From positions 1,798,001-1,862,000 of the forward strand of contig NZ_CP160035.1 in assembly GCF_040703125.1 (NCBI RefSeq): a DNA stretch of 64,000 nt. Reading direction: 5' to 3'. The position numbers and the translations under genes are program-made. Under the pieces are notes generated by a model, which was not told the origin of the DNA, made no database searches, and was given only the letters and a program-made list of their open reading frames with translations. This document shows, piece by piece, positions 18,205-26,888 of this stretch; position 1 is the first letter of the stretch, and each line of letters starts with the position of its first letter. This DNA is from Flavobacterium ovatum. GTDB taxonomy: Bacteria; Bacteroidota; Bacteroidia; Flavobacteriales; Flavobacteriaceae.

Positions 18205-20166
18205 TTATTCTACACGTGTTAATCCTACAAGTTCAGGGGCGTGAAGCACCATTGGAAATTTCTCTATTTTAACGGAACTACTGTCTAGTCCAAAGGCTCT
18301 TTCTTCTGATAAGCTTAGTTTTTTGATGAAAAAATATGAGTTCATCACAATTTTTTCATACCATCTTAAGTCACTGTCGTTAGAAAGAAATTTTTCTGAT
18401 AATACAAATTTGAAATCACCAAGGATATTGTTTTTGTTCAAAGATTCATATCTGCTGGTAATATCTACTTCGCCTTTCTGGACCATATCCTTAATCACCT
18501 CTTTGAACATAAGGTTGATTTTAGTAGGTTCTCTAAACCCTAAGTTGAAATCGATACGATATAAATCGTCTTTTAATATTTCGGTTACTCGGTATTCTGT
18601 TTTATAAGGTTCAGTCAGAATATTCACATGGACAAACCAATAAATATCTGCCCTTTTAGGTCTTTTTTGTAAAATGGAATACATTACCTTTTCTTCAATT
18701 TCATCAGAGCGATTGGCGTTAGTCATATAGACTAAATGGGTAGCATATTTAGGAATGCTAAGATCAACACTCAATTCTTTTAGAACTTTTTTATAGTCTT
18801 CTATTTTTACAATTTTAGTATAGCTTTTATTTATTTTTTTGGCAAGATACCAAGTTGTCATTATTGAAATTAGTACAATTGCAATCATTAATGTTACATA
18901 GCCACCATCTGCAAATTTGGTTACGTTGGCAGCAAGGAAGCTTAGTTCGATCATTAAATAAATTGTGATCAAAGGAACCATGAAGTATAGTTTTACTCTT
19001 TTCATTATCAAATAAAAGTTGAGTAAAATAGTGGTCATAATCATGCAAAGGATAATCGCTAATCCATAAGCATGTTCCATGTTACTTGATTCCTCAAAAT
19101 GGATCACAATACCTACACAACCAAAAAATAATAGCCAGTTGATAGAGGGTATGTACAATTGTCCTTTGAGTTCAGTAGGGTATTTAATTTTTACCTTTGG
19201 CCAAAAATTTAAACGCATCGCTTCGTTAATTAAAGTAAACGAGCCTGTAATTAAAGCTTGGGATGCAATTACTGCTGCTAATGTGGCAATCATGATTCCA
19301 AAAGGTTGAAACCAATCAGCCATTATCAGGTAAAACGGATTTCCATATTTTCCGCCTAAAGTTTCTAAAGTCTGTCCTTCGTGGTGAATCAAATAAGCTC
19401 CTTGTCCAAAATAGTTTAGTAGTAAAGTTGCTTTGACAAAAATCCAGCTGATGCGAATGTTTTTTCGTCCACAATGTCCCATATCTGAGTAAAGAGCTTC
19501 AGCTCCCGTAGTACATAAAAAAACTAATCCTAAAACGAAAAACCCTTCCGGATGTATGGTTAGTAGGTGATAGGCATAGTAAGGGTTGAATGCTTTGACA
19601 ACTTCAGGGTGTTTTACTATTTGTATGATTCCAAGAATTCCTAGCATGCTAAACCAAATTAACATCATGGGAGCAAAAAACTTACCTACCAATTTAGTTC
19701 CAAATTGTTGAATTGCAAATAAAACAAACAAAATTCCGATTACAATAGGTATAGTGTTTATTTCTGGGTAAAAAGTTCTAATTCCTTCTACCGCTGAGGA
19801 AACTGAAATGGGGGGTGTGATAATTCCGTCAGCAAGTAATGCACTTCCTCCAATAATGGCGGGGACTATTAGCCAAGTAATTTTTGTTTTTTTTACTAAA
19901 GCATAAAGGGCAAATATTCCACCTTCTCCATGATTGTCTGCACTCAAAGTGATGAGGACATATTTGATAGTTGTTTGTAGTGTTAATGTCCAAAAAACAG
20001 CGGAAATACCGCCTAAAACGACATCAGCGTTAATGGTATGGTCGCCAAGAATAGCTTTCATTACATACAAAGGTGAGGTTCCAATATCTCCGTATATAAT
20101 CCCTAATGTTATTAATAGGCCTCCTAAAGATAATTTAGTATGTAAATCTTTATGTGATATGCTCAT
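18205..20166 (-). CDS. kup: KUP/Trk-type low-affinity potassium transporter
   Basis: A 653-residue K+/H+ symporter of the KUP/HAK/KT family in the inner membrane. It starts near the conserved LGGLLITLGIIYGDIGTSPL and contains ADGIITPPISV and TTGAEALYSDMGHCG, all family signatures. About twelve transmembrane helices (~15-430) precede a ~200-residue cytosolic C-terminal domain, the usual architecture. It is monocistronic with its own promoter box and terminator. Confidence 0.95.
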   Translation of the reverse strand: MSISHKDLHTKLSLGGLLITLGIIYGDIGTSPLYVMKAILGDHTINADVVLGGISAVFWTLTLQTTIKYVLITLSADNHGEGGIFALYALVKKTKITWLIVPAIIGGSALLADGIITPPISVSSAVEGIRTFYPEINTIPIVIGILFVLFAIQQFGTKLVGKFFAPMMLIWFSMLGILGIIQIVKHPEVVKAFNPYYAYHLLTIHPEGFFVLGLVFLCTTGAEALYSDMGHCGRKNIRISWIFVKATLLLNYFGQGAYLIHHEGQTLETLGGKYGNPFYLIMADWFQPFGIMIATLAAVIASQALITGSFTLINEAMRLNFWPKVKIKYPTELKGQLYIPSINWLLFFGCVGIVIHFEESSNMEHAYGLAIILCMIMTTILLNFYLIMKRVKLYFMVPLITIYLMIELSFLAANVTKFADGGYVTLMIAIVLISIMTTWYLAKKINKSYTKIVKIEDYKKVLKELSVDLSIPKYATHLVYMTNANRSDEIEEKVMYSILQKRPKRADIYWFVHVNILTEPYKTEYRVTEILKDDLYRIDFNLGFREPTKINLMFKEVIKDMVQKGEVDITSRYESLNKNNILGDFKFVLSEKFLSNDSDLRWYEKIVMNSYFFIKKLSLSEERAFGLDSSSVKIEKFPMVLHAPELVGLTRVE

Positions 20167-20187
20167 GTAGTATTTTTAAAAACAGTT

Positions 20188-20195
20188 CAAATTTA
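20188..20195 (-). promoter_or_regulatory. TAnnTTTG promoter box of kup
   Basis: TAAATTTG on the minus strand, 21 bp upstream of the kup start codon. Confidence 0.5.
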
Positions 20196-20241
20196 CTCTT
20201 TTTTAATAAATTAGATTAGTATTCTTAAAAAAAGCACAAAA

Positions 20242-20268
20242 AAAACACGGTCTGTTAAACCGTGTTTT
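20242..20268 (-). terminator. Terminator of the Ser/Arg-repeat gene
   Basis: A 10-bp perfect stem AAAACACGGT / ACCGTGTTTT with a 7-base loop, followed by a T-run in the minus orientation. Confidence 0.85.
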
Positions 20269-20290
20269 ATTTCTGTATTTAATTTTGGTG

Positions 20291-21547
20291 TTAGGTTCTT
20301 CTGTTGCTCATGCTATTAGAAGAAGAATTTCTACCGTTATTTTCTGAATTTTGTGGTCTACTTTCTCTTACTGAGTTAGATTTACTTTCGGAAGAACGAC
20401 TTTGTTGAGGAGCTGATTCTCTAGCCGAACTGGATCTACCTTGAGAATTGTCTCTAGAACTTCCACTTGATTGAGGAGCGGACTCTCTAGCCGAACTGGA
20501 TCTACCTTGAGAATTGTCTCTTGAGCTTTCACTTGATTGAGGAGCGGACTCTCTAGCGGAACTAGATCTACCTTGAGTGTTGTCTCTTGAGCTTCCACTT
20601 GATTGAGGAGCGGACTCTCTAGCTGAACTAGATCTACCTTGAGAATTGTCTCTTGAGCTTTCATTTCTTTGAGAAGATGATTCTCTTGATGTACCAGACT
20701 TGTTTGGAGTATATCCTCTTTGTGATGATGATCTGTCTGAATTGCTCACTCTTGGAGAGCCATTTCTATAAGAATCACTTTCATTTCTTGAAGTCGAAGT
20801 TCTACTGCTTCTTCTCTGGTCAAGCTCATAACGATTTGTTACAGATGAGTTTCGTCTTGAAAAATTATGATCAGGATGCATACGCTCATAGCCATTAGAA
20901 CGTCTTGTGCTGTATAGTGTTGCCGCATAACTACTACGTCTGTAGTTTACGTAGTTGTAAGAGTTGTGAAAATTAATAGACACTTGGATATTAGATCGGT
21001 ATCTATAAAGTGGGTAAGGATTCCATGCATAATAATAAGAAGGATAGAAGTTCCAATACCAATTAGATACATAAGGACGATAATTGCCTACATAAAAAGA
21101 AGCGTAGATTAATGGTTGGCTATAGTATACAGGCTCATAAATATAATTAGGACCATAAATGTATTCGTTCCCTACAAATTGTATCTGAATATTATTGTAT
21201 CTATCTCGTTCAACATCGATTGTAGCAACATCTTGATAGACATCACGATCAATTACAGACTGTATAACAATCAAATGAATATTACGATCTACAGTTTCTA
21301 TTACTCGTAAGTAATCAACACGATTATCATAATTTAAATCCAAATTAGATATTTGAATTTCAGGGTCGTTAAGTCTTCTTTCAAAGTCTTGTAAATTTCT
21401 TGAATCACCAAAAAGCGAAGCTACAGCTCTTATATCTAAATTGTCGCTTATTTCATCATTCATAGTATTTACTCTTCCATATTGTGCTTGTGTTTGAAAA
21501 GCAAAAAGGAGGGTTATTAAGCTTGCTATTAGAGTTTTAGTTTTCAT
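20291..21547 (-). CDS. Secreted protein with Tyr-rich middle and Ser/Arg tandem repeats
   Basis: A 418-residue protein of unknown function with a signal peptide (LIASLITLLFAFQTQAQ). Residues ~25-135 are a conserved-looking alpha/beta segment (ISNLDLNYDNRVDYLRVIET). Residues ~135-215 are very rich in Tyr, Trp and Pro (NWYWNFYPSYYYAWNPYP). The last ~190 residues are disordered and Ser/Arg/Asn/Gln-rich, including four 22-residue repeats of the type SSRDNSQGRSSSARESAPQ. The high positive charge suggests binding to an anionic surface, but that is inference. The DNA repeat also opens spurious long frames on other strands. Confidence 0.8.
   Translation of the reverse strand: MKTKTLIASLITLLFAFQTQAQYGRVNTMNDEISDNLDIRAVASLFGDSRNLQDFERRLNDPEIQISNLDLNYDNRVDYLRVIETVDRNIHLIVIQSVIDRDVYQDVATIDVERDRYNNIQIQFVGNEYIYGPNYIYEPVYYSQPLIYASFYVGNYRPYVSNWYWNFYPSYYYAWNPYPLYRYRSNIQVSINFHNSYNYVNYRRSSYAATLYSTRRSNGYERMHPDHNFSRRNSSVTNRYELDQRRSSRTSTSRNESDSYRNGSPRVSNSDRSSSQRGYTPNKSGTSRESSSQRNESSRDNSQGRSSSARESAPQSSGSSRDNTQGRSSSARESAPQSSESSRDNSQGRSSSARESAPQSSGSSRDNSQGRSSSARESAPQQSRSSESKSNSVRESRPQNSENNGRNSSSNSMSNRRT
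20403..20666 (-). repeat. Four 66-bp tandem repeats inside a coding region
   Basis: The GATCTACCTTGAG motif recurs at an exact 66-bp spacing (tgga/taga positions 20431, 20497, 20563, 20629 on the + strand). Each unit encodes 22 residues and the units differ at few bases, mainly Gly/Glu and Ser/Thr exchanges. Copy number could change by slippage without breaking the frame. Confidence 0.9.
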
Positions 21548-21753
21548 GACGGGTAGTTTTATATTGAATAATTACTGATATCCAATTACTGTGCCAATAA
21601 CTTTTTGTAGCAATGTTGTTTTTTTGATTTAGGTTGTTTTAACTTTTAAATATAAGTTTAACTTTTATTCATAATGGGTGAAAATCCAGTATTTGTAATT
21701 TATAAAACAATAGAAATTATTTGGAAATTAGTAGAGTTTTGCGTAAAAAAAAA

Positions 21754-21787
21754 TCCCAATCTCGAAGCGATAGCTACTTGATTGGGA
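21754..21787 (-). terminator. Terminator of the ECF sigma operon
   Basis: Outer stem TCCCAATC / GATTGGGA with an inner AGC/GCT hairpin, followed by a run of T in the minus orientation, 10 bp past the last gene of the operon. Confidence 0.8.
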
Positions 21788-21796
21788 ATAATAAAA

Positions 21797-22249
21797 TTAA
21801 TTTTTTGAGTTTTTTTCTTTATACTGTTGAAGTAGTTTTCGGTTAAAGTCTTCTTCAGCTTTTTTTAATTTAATGATTTTGATTTTGGGTAATACCCTCT
21901 TTAAATTGTTAATCAAATTTTTTCTAAGTTGATAAAGCTCCTCATCAGTGCTTTCAATTTGTGAAAGTAAATCGCTGGCTTCCTTTTCTTTCATTTTATT
22001 TAAGATCTGATCTTTCATTAAATTCCGATAAGTTTTGATTTTTTGATGCCTGATTTCGAATTGTTTGTCATCAAAAGTGTTGTAAATAGGCCAAAATTTA
22101 TCTGATTCAGTAGAGGACAAATTTAACTCTGAATTGAAAAAAGCAACTTTTAAATCTTTAATTTGGTCTCTTTTTTCGGACATCCCTTGCTGAGCATATG
22201 AATAAAATGACAAGGTTAGTAAAAGAAAAAGTATTTTTTTGAAATTCAT
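21797..22249 (-). CDS. Periplasmic helical protein of the ECF operon (Spy/LTXXQ-like)
   Basis: A 150-residue protein with a signal peptide (ILFLLLTLSFYSYAQQ) and an all-helical, highly charged body (LKVAFFNSELNLSSTESDKFWPIYNTFDDKQ). In Bacteroidota such proteins are the third gene of sigma/anti-sigma operons and resemble Spy/CpxP periplasmic stress proteins. It starts 12 bp after the preceding membrane gene and ends at a strong terminator. A sensor or chaperone role is inferred from context. Confidence 0.8.
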   Translation of the reverse strand: MNFKKILFLLLTLSFYSYAQQGMSEKRDQIKDLKVAFFNSELNLSSTESDKFWPIYNTFDDKQFEIRHQKIKTYRNLMKDQILNKMKEKEASDLLSQIESTDEELYQLRKNLINNLKRVLPKIKIIKLKKAEEDFNRKLLQQYKEKNSKN

Positions 22250-22261
22250 TTCGTTATGTCT

Positions 22262-22660
22262 TTAATTAGATTCTGTTGATAAATCAATATCCATTTCATT
22301 AATATCAATCGCAACTGTGGACTTCAAGTTGTCGATATCTTCATTGTCCAGTAAATTAATGATATCGTATTGGGTAACATTTGATTGATAACTCAAATAA
22401 TTTTCAATAGCGCTATCGTCAATTTCTGTTGTTTTTGTTGCTGTAGTATATATGATTGGTATCAATAATGCAATTACAAAAACAGCTGCCACCATTAATA
22501 TAATATGCTTTCTATTTCTGAAAATAGAAATTAAGTTTGACTCTTTTTCAGGTTCAGGTAAATGTTGCATTACTCTTTCTGATAAAGTATCAAAATAATT
22601 ATCTGGTGTTTTAAAACCAGTACTTATTTTAGGGGTTGTATCTAATTTAAATTCTTTCAT
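22262..22660 (-). CDS. Single-pass membrane protein, putative anti-sigma factor
   Basis: A 132-residue protein: a cytosolic N-terminus of ~50 residues (TGFKTPDNYFDTLSERVMQH), one transmembrane helix (~53-70, IILMVAAVFVIALLIPIIY) and an acidic periplasmic tail (IDDSAIENYLSY ... MDIDLSTESN). It is located 33 bp after the ECF sigma gene and before the Spy-like gene, the place where anti-sigma factors usually stand. No ZAS zinc motif is visible, so the anti-sigma role is inferred from position and topology. Confidence 0.7.
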   Translation of the reverse strand: MKEFKLDTTPKISTGFKTPDNYFDTLSERVMQHLPEPEKESNLISIFRNRKHIILMVAAVFVIALLIPIIYTTATKTTEIDDSAIENYLSYQSNVTQYDIINLLDNEDIDNLKSTVAIDINEMDIDLSTESN

Positions 22661-22693
22661 GATATAGTTTAGACTAAATAAGCTGCTAAAGGT

Positions 22694-23236
22694 TTAATTG
22701 TTGGTAATAAATGCTTCAATTTTTTTTACAGCATGATGATAAGACGCCTTTAAAGCTCCTACTGAGGTTCCTACTATTTCAGAAATCTCTTCATATTTTA
22801 ACTCTTCGAAATATTTCATCTTGAATACTAATTGTTGTTTTTCAGGAAGTAGGGTAATTGCTCTTTGTAATTTTATTTGTAATTCGTCCCCATCAAAGTA
22901 AGTGTCTGATTTTAAGTTATCAATGACTTTGTTTTGCAATGTTTCTGAAGTTATTCCACTTTTTTTAACTTTTTGGTTCAAAAAAGTAAGTGCCTCATTG
23001 GTAGCAATCCGATACATCCATGAAAACAACTTACTTTCACCTTTAAAATTTTTTAAATGTTGAAATACTTTTATAAAGGTATTTTGCAATACATCATCAG
23101 CATCGTCATGATTTAGCACAATGTTTCGAATGTGGTTGTATAATGGTTTCTGATAATCAAACAAGAGTTTTTGAAACGATTCGTTTTGCGTTCTAGGATC
23201 TAACAATCGTTCAATAAAATCTTTTTCTTCGAGCAA
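22694..23236 (-). CDS. ECF-type RNA polymerase sigma factor
   Basis: A 180-residue sigma-70 family protein with region 2 (LFDYQKPLYNHI, DDADDVLQNTFIKVF, SWMYRIATNEALTFL) and region 4 (LPEKQQLVFKMKYFEELKYE, then VGTSVGALKASYHHAVKKI). It is the first gene of a three-gene operon with a membrane protein and a periplasmic helical protein. The operon is likely autoregulated, but I could not define a target promoter. Confidence 0.93.
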   Translation of the reverse strand: MLEEKDFIERLLDPRTQNESFQKLLFDYQKPLYNHIRNIVLNHDDADDVLQNTFIKVFQHLKNFKGESKLFSWMYRIATNEALTFLNQKVKKSGITSETLQNKVIDNLKSDTYFDGDELQIKLQRAITLLPEKQQLVFKMKYFEELKYEEISEIVGTSVGALKASYHHAVKKIEAFITNN

Positions 23237-23302
23237 AACAGTAATGGATTCAGATGTGAGTTGAAAATTAATTTAAATTTTTTGCATTGAGTTTATTCGG
23301 AA

Positions 23303-24520
23303 CTAAAATTCAGATGGTTCTTCTCTTTTCTCAATCACAGGCATTTTTTTAGGTTCAATTTTTTTGATTACAGGTTTAATGCTTTTCAAAGGGTGAACTT
23401 TAATGGAAATAGGCGTTGCAATAGGTGTTTCTTCTTCTTTTACTTCAACAGTTTCGGGTGTGGGTGTTACTGTTGGTGTAATTGTGACCTTAGGAGCAAT
23501 TATTTTAGGCGTAAGTGGAATATAAATTTCGGTAACCCATTTGGATGGATTTTTCACTTCATTTCGATCAAGAGTAAACCATTCAATATGTGAAATAGTT
23601 GGGTCTGCTTTAATTTGGTTTTTATTTAAAAAGGCAATGCCTTTATCTATGGCTTTTTGCATATGGGAATAATCACCAGTCAATACTGTTTTAACAGCTT
23701 CAGTAGCTTCCAGTTTTCCGGAGTTAAGATCACTACCTGGACTTATGAAAATTTCCGTTTTTATAGGGATGCAAATAGTGATTTTGGTTATTTGCTTAAT
23801 TAAATCATAGGTGTGGTAAATGATAAAAGGTTTTCCTGTAATACTAATATTGTTTTCTTGGCAAAAACCATTAATATTAGGTGTTGCAATCTTTGCGTTT
23901 TTATAAACCTTCTCAATCTCGGATGTAAATGTTTGTCCAATATAGTAGATATTAGGTCTTTTAACTAAACCATATTCTTTGACTGTATAAGTATTGATTT
24001 CATAATCTAATGCTTTGTCTAAGTTGTTTAGACTTTTTTCATACATCTGACCAATGATTTTGTCAGGACCACCATTTAGTGCAGCATATATCTTGAAAAA
24101 AAAGCTCATTTCTCCAGTAGTTTTCCATGTCACTTTAGTTCCTCCAACAGTGTCTTTAAAGCTCCATGATACACTGGATGAAGTGTCATTAAAACTCATT
24201 TTTTGAGCAATGCTGTCATTTTCTTTTACAAAAAGAGTTTTCATCTTTCCACTTCCTTCGTTTCCTTCCCATGAATATGAAGCGCCAGGGCCTATAGTTG
24301 TTGGCGCATATACTATTTTTATTAGGGTATCTTCTTCCATCCAAGAACCAAAATCTTCCCAATTTTTCAAGTCATTTACATAGTTGTAAACGGATGATTT
24401 TGAGCTATTAATGACTTTGCTTCTTTCAATGTTAAATTCGCCTTTTTGTGTAGCAACAAAAATTGACAAGGTTACAAAGCTTAGTAGTACTAAAAGGATT
24501 AGATATTTTAGAATTCGCAT
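23303..24520 (-). CDS. SRPBCC domain fused to a GyrI-like ligand-binding domain
   Basis: A 405-residue protein. A hydrophobic N-terminal helix (LILLVLLSFVTLSIFVAT) is followed by an SRPBCC/polyketide-cyclase-like domain (~30-175, NSSKSSVYNYVNDLKNWEDF and SWSFKDTVGGTKVTWKTTGE). Next comes a GyrI/AraC-effector-binding-like domain (~180-340, containing GDYSHMQKAIDKGIAFL). The tail (~345-405) is Pro/Thr/Lys/Glu-rich (TITPTVTPTPETVEVKEEE) and looks disordered. Both folds bind small hydrophobic ligands. The membrane anchor and tail suggest an envelope location. Specific function unknown. Confidence 0.8.
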   Translation of the reverse strand: MRILKYLILLVLLSFVTLSIFVATQKGEFNIERSKVINSSKSSVYNYVNDLKNWEDFGSWMEEDTLIKIVYAPTTIGPGASYSWEGNEGSGKMKTLFVKENDSIAQKMSFNDTSSSVSWSFKDTVGGTKVTWKTTGEMSFFFKIYAALNGGPDKIIGQMYEKSLNNLDKALDYEINTYTVKEYGLVKRPNIYYIGQTFTSEIEKVYKNAKIATPNINGFCQENNISITGKPFIIYHTYDLIKQITKITICIPIKTEIFISPGSDLNSGKLEATEAVKTVLTGDYSHMQKAIDKGIAFLNKNQIKADPTISHIEWFTLDRNEVKNPSKWVTEIYIPLTPKIIAPKVTITPTVTPTPETVEVKEEETPIATPISIKVHPLKSIKPVIKKIEPKKMPVIEKREEPSEF

Positions 24521-24750
24521 AATAATAGGATTGTTTTCTGATGTAAAGTTATATATTTATTTATATACTTTGGCGCCCAATGTAAAAAATGTAAAGGATT
24601 GGTTTTCTAAGGGATATTTGAAAAGTAAATAGTATAAATTGCTTAGCTAGTTCTAACGGATTTTTGATAATTATATTGTTTAAAAAATCCTGTTTGATTT
24701 GAATAATAGAGGTGCTTTATGATTCTAAGTTCTTGTATCCCTCTATCTTA

Positions 24751-24777
24751 TTGCTTTTTTTATAATGACTATATTTG
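24751..24777 (+). promoter_or_regulatory. Promoter of the M49 peptidase gene
   Basis: TTG at 24751-24753 and TATATTTG at 24770-24777, separated by 16 bp; the ATG follows 28 bp later. Confidence 0.6.
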
Positions 24778-24805
24778 TTAATTAGTAATAGAAAATAAAT
24801 TAATA

Positions 24806-26842
24806 ATGAAATTTCAATACAGTTTAAATTTGTTTGTAATGCTACTAGTGTCGGTGGTTATTCATTCTCAAAAAGAAAATAAACGGGCATTCAAAGTTAA
24901 AGACAATACTTCTTTTGAATATGTTGTAGAGCAATTTGCGGACATTAAAGTGTTGCGTTATCAAATCCCAGATTGGGAGAATTTAACGTTGAAAGAACAA
25001 CAACTGGTTTATTATCTAACTCAAGCTGGTACTTCGGGGCGAGATATTATGTGGGATCAAAATTACAAACATAATTTAAAAATAAGAGAAGCCTTGGAGC
25101 AAATTTATACTAAGTATAAAGGTGATAAGTCAGTTGCAGATTGGGTAAATTTTGAAATATATTTAAAAAGAGTTTGGTTTTCAAACGGGATTCACCACCA
25201 TTATTCCAATGATAAAATCAAACCTGAATTTTCTGAAAAATATTTTATTACGCTTTTGAAGGGTACTAAAACTTTTTTAGAACCCAATATTATTGCTGTA
25301 CTTTTTAATGAAAAAGACAGTAAAAAAGTAAATTTGGATGAGTCCAAAGGATTGGTGGAAGGCTCCGCAATAAATTTTTATGGAAACGGAATTTCACATA
25401 AAGAGATTGAGGTTTTTTATGCTCAAAAGAAGAGTCCAGATCCAAAGAAACCCTATTCTTTTGGGTTGAATTCTAAGTTGGTTCGAAATAAACAAGGTCA
25501 GCTGGAAGAGAAAGTTTGGAAAAGTAACGGTATGTATGGTGCTGCGATTGATAGAATCATTTATTGGTTGGAAATGGCCAAAACGGTTGCTGAGAATAGT
25601 ATGCAAGCTGATGCTTTAGGGTTGTTAATTGAATACTATACAACAGGAAATTTAAAAACATGGGACGATTATAATATTGCATGGTTGCGAGCTACTGATG
25701 GGAATATTGATTATATCAATGGATTTGTTGAGGTGTATAATGATCCCTTGGGTTATCGTGGTTCCTACGAAAATATTGTACAAATTAAGGATTTTGATAT
25801 GTCGCAGAAAATGGAAGTAATATCCAAAAATGCACAATGGTTTGAAGATAATTCTCCATTAATGGAATTACATAAAAAGAAAAATGTAGTTGGGGTATCT
25901 TATAAAACAGTGATTGTAGCAGGGGAAGCAGGTGATTCCTCGCCTAGTACACCTATTGGAGTAAATCTGCCCAATGCGGATTGGATTAGAGCTCAATATG
26001 GGTCTAAATCGGTATCATTAGGAAATATTGTTGAAGCTTACTCAAAATCGGCTGGAAAAGACAGGGTCGCCGAATTTGTTAATGATGATGAAGAACTTGA
26101 ATTAGCAAAAAAATACGGTGCGACTGGGGATAAATTGCATACAGCTTTACATGAAGTGGTAGGGCATGCCTCAGGACAAATTAATGCAGGTGTTGGGACT
26201 CCTAAAGAAACATTAAAAAGTTACGCTTCAACAATGGAAGAAGGTAGAGCTGATTTGGTGGCTTTATATTACTTGTACAATCCTAAAATTGAAGAACTAG
26301 GATTGGTGGTTAATTGGCAAGAAGTAGGAATGGAATCTTATGACGCCTATATTCGAAATGGGTTATTTACACAATTAATCCGAATTAAATTAGGTGAAAG
26401 TATTGAGGAAGCTCATATGCGAAACCGCCAGTGGGTGAGTGCATGGGTATATGAAAAAGGCCTTCAGGATGAGGTTATTGTAAAAAACACTCGTAACGGT
26501 AAAACTTATTTCAATATTACGGATTATGGAAAACTTCACGAACTGTTTGGACAATTATTGAGAGAAGTACAACGCATCAAATCCGAAGGTGATTATGAAG
26601 CAGCCAAAGCTTTAGTTGAAAATTATGGAGTAAAAATTGATGCCAAACTACATGCTGAGGTTTTAGATAGAAACAAACAGTTTCCTTCTGCTCCTTATAG
26701 TGGTTTTGTTAATCCAGTTTTGGAGCCAAAATTAAATTCGAAAGGTATAATTATTGCTGTTGAAGTGAAGCAACCCAAAACGTTTGCGGAGCAAATGTTG
26801 TCATATTCTAATAATTTTAGTTTTTTGCCTTTAGAAAATTAG
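24806..26842 (+). CDS. Peptidase family M49 (dipeptidyl-peptidase III-like), exported
   Basis: A 678-residue zinc metallopeptidase. The M49 signature HEXXGH is present as HEVVGH (~449-454) in HTALHEVVGHASGQINAG, and the second zinc-ligand motif as EEGRADLVALYYL (~478). The family removes dipeptides from peptide N-termini. The N-terminus SLNLFVMLLVSVVIHSQ is a signal peptide, so the enzyme is exported, unlike cytosolic eukaryotic DPP III. It is monocistronic with a good promoter. Confidence 0.92.
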   Translation: MKFQYSLNLFVMLLVSVVIHSQKENKRAFKVKDNTSFEYVVEQFADIKVLRYQIPDWENLTLKEQQLVYYLTQAGTSGRDIMWDQNYKHNLKIREALEQIYTKYKGDKSVADWVNFEIYLKRVWFSNGIHHHYSNDKIKPEFSEKYFITLLKGTKTFLEPNIIAVLFNEKDSKKVNLDESKGLVEGSAINFYGNGISHKEIEVFYAQKKSPDPKKPYSFGLNSKLVRNKQGQLEEKVWKSNGMYGAAIDRIIYWLEMAKTVAENSMQADALGLLIEYYTTGNLKTWDDYNIAWLRATDGNIDYINGFVEVYNDPLGYRGSYENIVQIKDFDMSQKMEVISKNAQWFEDNSPLMELHKKKNVVGVSYKTVIVAGEAGDSSPSTPIGVNLPNADWIRAQYGSKSVSLGNIVEAYSKSAGKDRVAEFVNDDEELELAKKYGATGDKLHTALHEVVGHASGQINAGVGTPKETLKSYASTMEEGRADLVALYYLYNPKIEELGLVVNWQEVGMESYDAYIRNGLFTQLIRIKLGESIEEAHMRNRQWVSAWVYEKGLQDEVIVKNTRNGKTYFNITDYGKLHELFGQLLREVQRIKSEGDYEAAKALVENYGVKIDAKLHAEVLDRNKQFPSAPYSGFVNPVLEPKLNSKGIIIAVEVKQPKTFAEQMLSYSNNFSFLPLEN

Positions 26843-26888
26843 GTTTTAGTAGAATGTGAAAATTAAGATTTTTTTTTAAAGAAGTTTT

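Noticed and set aside
20368..20664. 98-codon open frame on the minus strand within the Ser/Arg-repeat gene
   Set aside because: It is a shifted frame kept open by the 66-bp repeat; the product is itself a repeat of LESPLLNQV-like units and has no independent start region.
20403..20666. Regular repeats taken as a CRISPR array
   Set aside because: The repeats are contiguous with no unique spacers, are in frame within a secreted protein, and no cas genes are present.
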